A stretch of DNA of 64,000 nt from Syngnathus acus (lineage: Eukaryota > Chordata > Actinopteri > Syngnathiformes > Syngnathidae), in the NCBI RefSeq assembly GCF_901709675.1, contig NC_051108.1:1240001-1304000 (forward strand), in the 5' to 3' direction. A model generated the notes under the pieces. That model had not been told where the DNA came from and made no database searches. It saw only the letters and a list, made by a program, of their open reading frames with translations. The translations under genes and the position numbers were made by a program. Below are positions 11,011-23,600 of this stretch, in pieces (positions within the stretch are counted from its first letter, which is position 1; each line of letters begins with the position of its first letter).

Positions 11011-13082
11011 TGGGCCGCTGAGGCCAGAAGGGGAAAAAGACGAGGAGGATGAGGAGGCGGCGCCACTTTGGACCCGGATGCCGTTCACTCTTGTGCAGCC
11101 TTAACTGACCCCCCCGCCCTACCCAAACCCCACCCACCACAGGAACTTTAGCCGTCTTCTCTCTCAGGTCAAACCCGCCTTCCTTCCTCCTCCTTCTCTT
11201 CTTCACTTGTTTGGCGAGCGGCCTCATGTTCCCCACCATTTTCTGAGCTGGACTTGTACTCGCATGGACTCCAGGAGAACACAAGCCCATCGGCGGGCGG
11301 CGCACGTGCGAGAGCCTCCTCTTCCTCTCCCGGCGCACGATGCTCGGTACGTGGTTCCCCCTCGTACGCAGCGGGGGGTTAGTATGACTGAATTATTTTT
11401 TCCTCACCCACATATGGCGGCTGAGCACCCCAAGTCATCACTTGACCTACCGCAAGGCTTTTGTTAATTTATTAGATTTTGTTTTTTTGAGGTTGTGTTT
11501 TGTGGCTACAATTAATCGACGGGGCGTGCTTTGTACTTTTTGGGATTGTGGGGGTGTTTTGCTTGTTTCGGAGCGTGCATTGAATCTTTTCTTCCTGAAA
11601 TTGACGCTCGCAACCCGGGCTAACGTTAGCATGTCAAGGCGTCAAGGTCGCCCTGGTCATTTGTCATGCCGAGCTGGCGTGATTGGGCCTTCAAAAAAAA
11701 AAAACATTGTTGGTGTCTGTCAATCTCGTAGGTGGCGTTGACATTTCCGAGAGATCAGACAAAATGTGTCAATCTTTTGAAAAGCGAGCCGAATCGTTGA
11801 ACGGACGACGGTGACGCGGACGAATGGACACATTTCTCGTAGCAAATTCAAACATGACCACTCAAGAGACTTTGTGGCGTCGTCGCTCTTAATCGGCGAC
11901 GGGACCATATTGCATTTGCACAAGGATGCGTTTCCGTCAGCATTGACAGGAAAGACGAGGTCCTCGCCAGATGGTCCCGCTCGTCGTCCTTGTCCTCCCG
12001 AAGCTCTTCCTCCCATGCGGAGATTTGCAGCGCCACTCAAAGGACAAGAAAGAAAACGTATGCAGATCTTTGTTGTGGCATCTCTTTTGTTTTGTTATTG
12101 TTTTGGAGTGCTGAGAAGTGGAAGAAGCAAATATCTTTCTGTACCTTTTTAAAGCAAAGAATTATTTAACCTTATATCAGTTTGAGTTACTTACACCCTA
12201 GCATAGAGTGGCGCATATTCTGTCCTATGTTCTCCTTCTTAATTTTATTGTGTTGCGTTTTCTGATGAGGAAATAAACTGGAATAGACTATGTGGTGTGT
12301 TGTACTTTTTTTTCCCCAACGAAGTAGTCTTCTTGATGCCTTTTCACTATTTGCAAACTGCAACCAAGCTGTTCCTTTAATCAACGCTAGAGGGCAGCAG
12401 AGTAGCGCCTAGCTCACTGCATGTACTGAATTTCGATTTTTTTTCTTTTCTTTTTTGCCACTCGTCTGAACCACTCTGGTCTTTTTGACCAAACTATTTG
12501 GCTCTAAGAAAAACGCAGGTTGAATTATAAGATTCAAGTTAAAAAAGTCACTTTTTTAGTTTGCGGCTTGGAAATTTTGCTGAAAGCGTCACGTTTGTCT
12601 TTGATCGATTTAATCAAGTCCAAATGAGTGTTTCAAAGTGTTCATAATATAATGCATTCTCGTTCAACCAAATTTGATCAAATAAGTTCTGAGTAACTCC
12701 ACAAAGAAGTGCCTTTAAAGAAAATTAAACAGTTACTCAAGTGAGTTTCTCGCGTTTTCAGAACCTTGAACTGTTTTCATTGTATTGAGTCTGAATCGGC
12801 AGGTGGCGCTCTCATGCACGTACAGAAGCAAGCAAACGTGCGCGCGCACGCGCTGCACACTGATTCCCAGCGGCTCACGCGCACGCACGCTCGCTCGCAG
12901 GCTGGAAGCCCTCCCGCAGCTCGCCAGAGTTGAAGAAGCAGCAAGTGGCAAGCGGTCGCTTCTGTTTTGCTTTTTACGAGCGCGTGAGGGAAGGAAGACA
13001 AGATGAGCGCGCGGTTTTGGCGGCGGCGTGGAGCTCGGACGGACTCGGCTCGCTTTCCGGAGGGCGGCTTCTGCTGCCTGGA
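11011..13082. other. zfand3 3' UTR and zfand3-galnt14 spacer
   Basis: Long AT-leaning 3' UTR-like sequence with AATAAA at 12272-12277. From about 12830 the sequence is rich in GCGC/CpG, probably the galnt14 promoter and 5' UTR. No other gene was recognised. Confidence 0.5.
12272..12277 (+). terminator. Candidate zfand3 poly(A) signal
   Basis: AATAAA about 1.26 kb after the zfand3 stop, followed by a GT-rich stretch (TGTGGTGTGTTG) typical of a downstream element. Confidence 0.5.
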
Positions 13083-14555
13083 ATGAAGCGCGCGTGTCGG
13101 CGTGCGTCAGTGGCCACGGCGGTGCTGGTGTGGCTCGGGGCGCTCGTCTACCTTCTGCTGCTCAGCCGCAGGAGGCTGCCCGAGCTCGGCGCGGCTCCCG
13201 GCGCCGCCGCTGCAGACGATGGAGCGGGGCAAAGCAAGCAGGTGAGACAAAGCCTCACCTGCGTCATGAGCACTTGCGTGCCACTTTTCCCGCCACTGTG
13301 GTTGTTTGCGAGTGAGCCTGTTGATTGGTGCGCCTGCTGTCACGTGGGAGCACCTGTAGAAAAGTCTGACAGCTGCCTGTCATGGACAACTTGCGGTCTT
13401 CTGTCTCGTCTCTATCAACCAGGGCTCGACAAAGAAATGAGTCCGCCCTTTTATTGATTTCCATTAGTTTCTATTTTGGAATGCGCTGTGTTGGCAAATG
13501 CATCACATGTTGGAGTGCCACAGGGGTCATTATTAGGCTCCCTATTGTTCATTTATCATACGAATGCTATCTATACGCTATTGTTTCTTTGTCTGACACC
13601 ATTGTTAGTCATGTTGGATCAAATCTGCTGCAGGTTTTAGGCCATTGTGCTCACAGTTGTCCACTTCTCTGTCTTTTCTCCCGTTAAACATCATGGGCAG
13701 GCTCACGCGTGCATGCGTGTCAGAGATGATTAATGTTGTGGTTGGTTTGCGCCCTGCACGCTGGCTGCAGCCATTGTTCCTCAACGCGAGCTATTCAGCG
13801 AGCGCCTGCCAGGGAAATGAGTTTGGGAGCAGCTGGAAGCGGCTCCTGCAGAAGGAATCGCAATCACAAGCCATAAGAAGAAGAAGAGGAAGAGCAATAC
13901 CGCATCATTTTGCCGTGTGTGCGTTTGTGTGAAGCAGTTTGGCCTTATGTGCAGCGCTTTTGTTCTTATAAGTAAAGTTGAGTTGAGAGTGTGCAGGAAA
14001 GAGTCTGCTTGTGTGTGTGTGTGTGTGTGTGCTAGCACGACAAGTGTCGCCCAATTGAGCCATCCATCACGTTGATAGCCAGCCCGGGATAAAACGAGAA
14101 GACAGAAAAGTGGGATCAAGATTACAAGGCAGTGTGTGAGATGAAAGTCAAAAACGAAAGAAGGGAGAAAGACGAGTAAAATGGAGGGAAAAGGAGGCCA
14201 GCGGGGACACGACAACCATGACAAAGAGCAAATGAAGAACGTGACAACGTGACGGGCGACAAGAGGCCGCTAGTTGCTCTGCGCCTCGCCGAAGACAACA
14301 ACTTCCTGTCCTGTCGCTCAACAAACTCGTCAGGAACACAAAACGACATTTGCCTCCCAGTTGCTGACAAAAAACTTTTCAGAAATATCGTATCGTACCG
14401 TCTCCTATCCGATGAGTCAAAGAGAAAGTTGCGCAACATCTGGACACCTTTAACCACTTCGCTCCAAATAATTCATAAACATCTTTATGTGGCAAACGTA
14501 AGCTGCATCTGTGCCAGCTAAGTGCAAAATGGCCCTCCATCTGTCCACACACACT

Positions 14556-14654
<99 letters not shown>

Positions 14655-17600
14655 GATTGGAGTGCTAAAAAAATAAACATTGTAAGCATTTACTAGGTGA
14701 TGTAAACATCCCAAAAAGTGCAAGCATTGCTCGTTTTTCCACGCCCGGGGGAATGATAATGTTTCGGACTCCTGCTAGGTGGCGCTATAAATCGTTAACG
14801 ACATTTAACCGTGTTTGCTGTTTCCTCGTTCAATAGTAATGCAAGAGTGCTTAAGTTGTGGAATGCGTGTGTGTGTGGTCAGAGACAAAGATGTATGAGC
14901 TGGAAGAGAAAGCAATATCCAACCCCAACGAGCAACACGGCCGCAGGCACGCACGCTTAGTCTTAATCAATGTGTGTGCGTGCCCGGCCACTTTGGTGTG
15001 TCCGGATGTGAGCTGAAATAAACAAACTGGAGGAGGAGGAGCTCAATAGTTGACGCAGGTTTTGCTAACCACCGCTCAGGTGTGGTGAGCAATTTTGGGC
15101 TCGAGGAACTTCACGCCAAGTCGTTTGGCGCTTGGTCACCGCGATGACTCCGTTTGTGCGTCATGATGATGTCTCATTCCCTGACGGCTTAACAGACGGC
15201 GACCAATCCAGGGCCACCTGGATTTGCTTTTCCGGCGACCAATCCAGGGCCACCTGGATTTGCTTTTCCTATTTGAGCGACCAAGCGCTTTGCAACTTCC
15301 CGTCCGTCATTTCCGGCCACCTCGTTGGGCTTTGTCTCCTCTTTTGCTCATTTTTCTCTTCTACTCGTGTTCTTCACGCTTCGTTGTTACCGCTGCCTGG
15401 GGAACGACGAGACAGACGCACTCACACACACACATACCCGAATGGGCCCATTTAGACAAAGTGTGGCATCAGCAACTGTGCGACTGAGCAATGTGGGAGG
15501 AGACAAACGGGCTGTGGAGAATGTTCATGTCGCTTGCTTAGGCGCCCTAACAATCTGTGTGTGTTAATAATACAGTGTGTAACCCAATTTCTGAGTTTTG
15601 TATTTTCTCCTCTTCAGACAATATAAAATGCATTTTTCCTTGTGTGTGTCCTGCAATTGCTAATCTCTCTTTGCGTGCAGATGTCGGACAGCGAGTGGGA
15701 CGACATGCTGGACGGCTTCGACGAGCGCGGCTACCTGAGCGCCCGGCGCTGGCGTCCCGGCGACGACCCCTACACGCTCTACGCTTTCAATCAACGGGAG
15801 AGCGAGCGCGTCCCTAGCAACCGAGCGCTCGGCGACACGCGCCATCACAGGTGAGCGTGAAATGGATTCACGTCAATTTGGGCAAAAATTGTTTTTCAAA
15901 GTAAAAAGTATCAAATGCTCGTGCGCTGCATTCAGAACAATCTCGAGCAGCTCAGATGGGAGGAGAAGATGCTGAGAACGCAGCGTGTGTGTGTGTGTGC
16001 ATAAAGCACTCCAGCCAGCGCTGTGCTATTATCTGAGGGAAGTGGAGCGCCTCCCTCAGCGGGGAAGCGATCCAAGCAGCGAGACAATGAGCCGAGCGAG
16101 GCGTGCCGGGAGCCAACATGGCCGCCGACATGGCCGCTGACGTGTTAATATGGCAACTGCAGGAGAAAAAAAAAAAAAAAAAAAAATCAACCAATATCCG
16201 ATGAAGTCCAGTCAGGAGCTGCACATAAAAAAAAACAAATTGTGTCGTTGTGCTCCCCCTACTGCAAATTCAAAGTCAGACTTAAGTGCACACATCAAAG
16301 CTTCTTGTGCATATTTTCCTTTTTTAGCTTTCATGACACAAGCAAAGCTAACAAGCTTCCCCGAGGCCCAATTAGTTTCTCAAGCGTGGAAATGGAAAGC
16401 CATGGTCGCCCTCAAGTTGCGGCCTTCTTTGATGGCCGGAGGGGGGCGGGGCTACTCGCTCGCTGATCACTTGATCGGCGAACGGAAGCGCGACCATTTG
16501 CTCAAATGCGACAATTAGCGCAATTCATCACGTGGCCAAATGAGGGTCTCCTTGACAACAAGGAAACGCTCCGTCAAGACTTCCCGTGCGAGATATGTAA
16601 AATATTTCCATTTTTGGACTTGATCCGTTTGGCATAATCGAGGGTTAAAGGTCGCATCTCAATATTGTCTTCATTTGCATATGTGCGTGTGTGTTTGTGT
16701 GTGAGCTGCTTCTAATGCTCGCCTGGTGCTGAAGCTGCTGCCCGGAAGGCGGCTTTGGCTCAGCACAGCACTTTTGCACTTTTAGCTGCATGTGTGTGTG
16801 TGTGTGTGTATCTATAAGTGTGTATAATCAGACAGGTGATTCTTCTGATGCAGCAGAGCATGTCGCTCTTGGAGAGATTATGTTCTCACTGCATATTGTC
16901 CTCTGCGAGTGTGTGCGAGTGTGTGTGTGTGTGTGCACGTGTGTCACATCGGCAATTCTCCATGCCAACATCTGTGCTGAGACATTGCTTGAATCTGAAA
17001 TATTGATTCACTCAACAGCCAGCGCAACGCACACGCACACAGTCAGCACTCTTTTTGTGTGTCTGTGTGTGTGCGCTTGCAGTGAGTGTACAATTGTGTG
17101 TTTAGCATATAAATCATATATCGATGTGCCTCGTTTTTATATCCATAAGTGAGGCAAAAGATGTCAAATGCAGCTTCGTGCTATGAATGGGGAGCGCTAC
17201 TGCCTCTAGTGGACACATTGTGAATTGCAGCGGCCCAGGAGTCCCATTCAAACATTAACATAAAAATGATTTTTAAAAGAAGCGATTCTGAATGACATTT
17301 TCCGTTCGTGGTGTCGTTTGAAGCGCTCGTCATTGTGAGGACGCTTTGAATGAACGTGAAGCTTTAATGAGCTGAGGGCAGAGTGACTTTTAATCAAAAA
17401 CTACAATTAACTCCAATTCTTTATTTTCTCTCTCGCTGCAACACATCCAACATTAATGAGACACTTTGCACCGGAACGAGTCGCTAACACAATTAAAAAC
17501 ATACACACACACACTTGCACATCCTCAGAGGTGAGAAATGAGAAACGACCTCCGCCATCGTCAGTGATTAAAGCACTACTAATGTGAAACCTTAAGCTCT

Positions 17601-20600
17601 CGTTTTGAAAATTCGCTAAATTGGGCTTTGGCTAGCTTACAATTTTTGTTGTTGTAAGCTGACTCTGTGTAAAATGCCGTGTCAGCGTTTAGCTATAAGC
17701 CAAACTAGCTCCATCGACAGTGGACATGGAAAACAAATCAAATTGAAACATTGAATTTCTGCGAATTTTCTTTTTGAACGATTTTAACGACGATCTGTGA
17801 TGATTGACAGCGTCGACAGCAAACGCTCAAGGCCGGCCGGCAAAGGAAACGAGCGAGTGTCAGCCGCGACATTCGTCTTTGAGGCATCGCGAGACGAGCG
17901 CTGAATCGCAGATGAGGCCCGTTGACGCTGATGAACGACGTAGGCTGCCGTCGTCGATGCGCCGGCCCGTCGTCATAGCAACCACTCTAAAAGAGAAAGT
18001 CAGGTGCTCCAAGGCTGTTGTTCCGTCCCGTCGAGTGGTCACCATAGAAACGCTGACCAAAACATAGAATTCGTTTTCGTTCATATATGGCCGATTCGGT
18101 TATCGTTGACGATGAATTGACCTTCCGGTCGTTTTCCATCAGGCTCCCCTTTGGTCTTGCGGCGAGAGCCAAGGTGACCTTCTACTCAGTGCTTTTGTTC
18201 CCAGCCGACCTGTTCGCACCTGTCAGGGAGTGTGCAGAAAGGAGATTTGGGGCTTGTTGTTGCTCTGACACAAATTCAGACACACACATGCATGTGGTGT
18301 ATGCACAAATGGGGACATTAACATTTCATGATGTTTGCACACAAACACGGCAAGTGTTGTTCGAATATTGCCGATGGTGCGTGTGCGTAAGCATGTGGAG
18401 CTATCTGAGGTAAGCAGCTGGTGATTGGCGGCCGGGTCCTTATTTGGAGAGGTTCCCAGGAACACACACACATACACGCATTAAAAGGAGAACCAAATTA
18501 TGGCTCAACAATGAGGTGGCACAAACATTGGCAGACCCTGACTGACTTGTCTTAAGTTTATAAAACCGTCCGTGCACTCCCAACTAATATTTTGCGGCGA
18601 CGTGCATGCATGTGCGAGGTAAGCGACACATCCAGCGGCTGCTGGCTGTGGGCCACACCAGGTGGCGCATGTGTGCACGCGCACATGTTGTGCTGTTTAT
18701 TTAACGTGATGAAGAGGTGAGCGAGTGAGCGAGCGGCTGGTGCGTATTGGCGCTGCGCCGCTGGGAGCGTCATGCGCCATCTGGCGTGTGCCCGCGCACA
18801 CACCTTAGTTGAGCAGTAAATGTTGTGAAAAGCACTGCGTGCCGCTGATGATGATGAAGATTTTTGGGTGTGAATGCTAATGTGACGGCCTGGCGTCACC
18901 TCCCACTTAACTGCCACTTCTCATTTGCACCACAGGACCCCAAAAAAGAATCCAGAATTGTTGCATGTTATTAAAATGATGGATGGAAAATTAATGATGC
19001 CTCTTTTGTACCACGGCTTTGATTCAGGAACCACCGCGCCCGAGAAAAACCAACCAATCAGAGGCAGAAGCTGCGACCGATGAGGTGGCAGTCGCTGGCC
19101 TCGTAAAATATGGCTCAGGCTAAAAAGAAGTGCAATGTCAACACGTATGTCAAGAGAAGCTGGAGCGTTTGCTTCCCGGCCGGCCACTTTTTAATGGGCA
19201 GAGGCAGAGCGGCACGCCAGCCTCAACGAGATGACGCGCCGTTTCCTTTGACATCCATGCCAGCAATTAGCCAAAGTGGAAAGATAGCCTGTATTTTTCT
19301 CTCGCTTAGACGGCGGCCCCCTAAATGCAGATCGTTTAAGAGGATGCCCCCACTCATTCTCAGCGGATCATAAACTCCATGAAACAACCTTCCTCGTCCC
19401 TCTCCTCCTCCTCCCCCTCCCTCCTCCTCTTCCAAAGTTGACTCACGAGGGAAGCAAATGAGCCAGAGATGAAGTGAGAAAGGATGAGATTATTAGTTAT
19501 CATTCTTTTCTATGAGCTCACAAAATGGCTGCCAGTCCCCCAGAACCGTGTCCCGATGCTTTTGTCTACAGAGTAGAAATCCATATTGGAGCTGTCACTA
19601 GAACTATGATGGGATGGAGACAGGAAGTGGAGGACCAAATTAGCAACGGCCGATGACACGTCGGGGGTGCTAACGAGGCGGCGCTATAAACGGATCTTTC
19701 ATCTTTTCTCACCTTCTTCGTCTTCTTCACGACGTCGCATCCCCAAAAAAGTCCATCACGCTCTAACGAGCCGCTCGCAAGCTTCCATAAGCGATGCCGG
19801 AATCATGAAAAAAACATTTCCTCCTCGCTCACGTCCGTCTTGTTAGTCGGCCTCGGGCCTAGCGAAGACACAAGTAACTATTTCCTGTCTGGAGCAACGC
19901 TTATTGATGACTTTTTTTTTTTTTTGCAGTCTGGTGGCCGCTGGGCGCTCGTTAGCAGCCAAAAGAAGAAAATAAAACGCTGCGCGTTTATTTAATTAAC
20001 ACTCGCGTTTGTTCACTTAACCTCCGAGCGCTGCTAACGATTCTACTAATTATCTGTTTTGGTTTATTACGAAAACACAAAACGTGTTGGTAATCTGCGT
20101 TTCCCCCCCAAAAAAAGAATAGAATTCAAATGTATTCATCGTTTTCTTTTTTTTCTGAGAGGCTATTAGCTTCAAGGCTACTCGGCGCTCCGTTTGGATT
20201 AGCCGTCAGCAGGACAGGATTAAGCAAAGCGTGCCAGCGTATTACAATTTGACAAAAGATCCCGCCTGAGCGAGCGAGCGCCGCCGCCGCCGCTCACCTT
20301 GCCCGTTACAAAGAGTAGCTGATAGAAAAGGCGCTGACTTTGCGTTTCGTCAAAGCCGCCGCAGTCTTTCCTGAGTCTGGGAAATCTTTTTTTTAACTCT
20401 GCTCGGAAATCCTTTTAGCAAATTTTTTTGTTAGCTTTAAGGCAAACTTCCTTATTGACCTGCTGGCAACTTTTCAAGACATTCTTGCAAAATTGTGATG
20501 GAGTCGGGAAGCGTTCAAAACATTTGGCCAGCGAGCTCATCGAGGCCATCTGCGGGGCCATTAAAAGCATCTTTTGAAAAAAGCGGGCGCCATAAGCCAC

Positions 20601-23600
20601 CTGGGAGCGCGGGCGCCAGCGAGCTAGCCGGCCTTCATCATTTGACATCACGCCTCGGCGCCGCCGCTCACCTCCGTCCCTTTATTGTCTCGTTATTTAT
20701 TCATGTACTGCAGTCGCGCGCGGAAAATTTACATTTAGACTAGCTAGCATCTTGGTTTGTCTTGTTAGCGCCGGCGCTCGTCAATTAGCGAGCATTTGCG
20801 AAGGGCTCGCTAAAGGCCTTTTGCTGCGTCCCTGACGGCACCTCCGATTTTAGAGAGTAAAACTTGAGGGCAGCGCGGTGGTCTAACGGTTAGCGCGTTT
20901 GCCTCGCAGTCCCCAGGTTCTGCATTTGAGGAGTTTGTTGCTCAATTGTACTCATTTTTTTCCTAAAATTGGTCGATTCAAAATCTAATAAAAAGCTTGT
21001 CATGATGTAAATAGAAGAAGAGCGTGGGGAAAAAAAACCTCAACGCTATCACCATTTTTCTTCTCCATATTATGGAAGCGTGCGGGACTAAGTGGGCTGC
21101 AGTAATTTCACTTAATCGGCATGTCCGAGCAAATGGGATTAAAATGATGATCACTTGAGTGGGATTAAGTCTTGCATAAGAAAACCGTTTGGGCCGTTGG
21201 CGTCGTAAACGATTGTACGATTTCGAAATTTGTGGAACTTTCTTCGTTTCTTGCTGGAAAAATACACCTGAAGTCATTTATGAATTTGGCCCAATCAGAA
21301 GACAGCATTCACGTTGCTCAGCCTCACGCTGGCAAAAATGTCATAGATGGAGGCAATAAACTGGAATCTGTGCGTGTGTGTGTGCGCTTGTTTGTGTGCA
21401 CGTGCACCGAGACTGAACAGTCTGCAGATGTTGAACAAAAGATGCGAGCAGAAAACACATTTGGGATGAATCGCTCCAATTGTTACAAGGCGGCTGACTG
21501 CAGCAATTTGTGTGTGTGTGTGCGTGCATGTGTTTGTGTTGCCAAAGCAGACAATACCTTTCAGCAGTCTTTGTGATTGTGTCTTTTTTTTGCCCATCAA
21601 TTAATCAAATGTATGACTCTCAGCAATCCTAAATGATTTGGAAAAAAGTAGTGATTATGGCGCACATAGCAACTGTCTTCCTTTTTGTCTTTCTCATGCC
21701 CATCCGGTGTCCTCGTCTTCCTCGAACCTGGTCTCTCATCTGCTCTCTTCCTCCCCCATAAGTCTGCACCCCCCCCCATCTCGCTAGTGATTTCCTGTCT
21801 CTTTATTCCGTGCATGACGCATGAAGTACACACACACACACACACACACACCCAGGGAGGATGGAAGCGTGTTCATATCGGCTCTAACATCAGTCATTTG
21901 TCAGCACAAATGTTGTCTCTACATCTGTGCCTGCCATTGTGTGTGTGAGAGTGTGTGTGCATGACCCACACACACACACGCGCACACAATGACACACACA
22001 CACTAGTGTTGCAGGTCGGCCTTTATCTCCCGATCGCTGCTCTGGGCTGAAGCTGCTGCATAAATCAAGTGCGGCAAAAGTGGAGTTGGCGGCACAGAGG
22101 TGCATGATGGGATGCGATAGGAGAAATATATATATGTGTGTGTATGTGTGTGTGTGCGTGTACACAGTCGAGGGAGAGTCTCTTTCTTGGCAAGAGGCGG
22201 TGAGACAATAAGAAGCCATGAAAGAGGAGGAAGAGGAGGAAGAGGAGGATGGCGGCTTTTCAGCTTCTGCTGTAAACACACGGCATTATTTATGTCAAAC
22301 ACGTGCAGATGATCCCAATCAGCATTTTTTTTTTTTTTTTGTCCACACATTGGAAGACACACACTCAGCTCATCAGTGCGGCACTGATACCAATCAGTGT
22401 TTGCAGAGGATAAAGAATATATGAAACTTTGTGCACCTCACTTGATGTTCTGCGCCCCAACTTTCAAGTTGATTCCAACTTTATATTCTGAGCTGTTGCG
22501 TCCTCCACCCAAAAACTAATTGCGGCTTAATCATCTCCCGATTGTCTTATTTCACGCTTGGGCGCTCACGCTGCGTGAGTTTGCGCTTCCCGTCGGGCTC
22601 AAGGACACTTCAGCAGGTCACCTGGTGTATTACGCACACACAGAGTAGAAAAGCCAGACAGCTGTTTTGGGAAAAATGTCAGCCGTCCATTATGCATGCG
22701 TGTGTGTGTGTGTGTGTGTGTTTTCAGTCCCCGAGGAAAAGTGTGCTGACCCAGTGGCAGCAGCTTCCACTTTGCCGTTGTTGCGGGCTGAACTTTAATG
22801 AGCTCGCCGGCTCATTTATAATTCATGCAGTGTGAACACGCGTGTGTCACTTCAACAAAAAAAAAAAAAAGAAGTCCGCGCGTGGGTGGGAGTGATTCAC
22901 CAAGAGAAACTTCTCGAGTTTGTTTTTTTGTGCAGGTGCGGCGCCTTGCGCTACGATGCCAACCTGCCTCCCACTTCCATCGTCATCGCCTTCCACAACG
23001 AGGCCCGCTCCACCCTGCTGCGCACCGTCAGGAGGTACGCAAACGCATCCACGTGCTGGCAGAAGTTTGCATGACAAATTCGAACCCTACATGGCTGTGG
23101 GCATTCATGTCCGTTTAGATTGCAAAGCAAAAGTTACGTGAAAAACACACACACACATCGCTGACCCTCAATCTGTGCACCATCTTTCTTTTCGCTCTCA
23201 TTTTGATGGTATCAGCAGGTCCACACAAACACACACACACACACGCTGGCCTGAGTTCAGCTCATTATAGCAGCCAGTGTGCAGGGGCTGACTACTCCTG
23301 ACTATCATAGAGGACATTGTGTGTGTGTGTGTGTGTGTGTTTCGTCCTTCCCTGCAGGCCTTCTTAAAGCTCTGCAGTTTTCAACCAATTAAAAGACAAT
23401 CTGTCTCCTTGGGACACGCTGCTCCCTTTGCTCTGCCTCACTTTCCCATTGTGTGTGTGCGTGCGTGTGTGTGTTGTTGACTTGGGAGCTGACACTATTT
23501 TGCTGCCATTTATTTTTAGTCGGTGAGTTTGCAGCGTTGGCGCAAACACAAGCAGATTCGCAAGCTGTGCCGGCTTCCATCTTCAAGACATTTGTGAAAG

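Noticed and set aside
14511-14723. PolyTH / polyCV frames
   Set aside because: Pure CA dinucleotide repeat.
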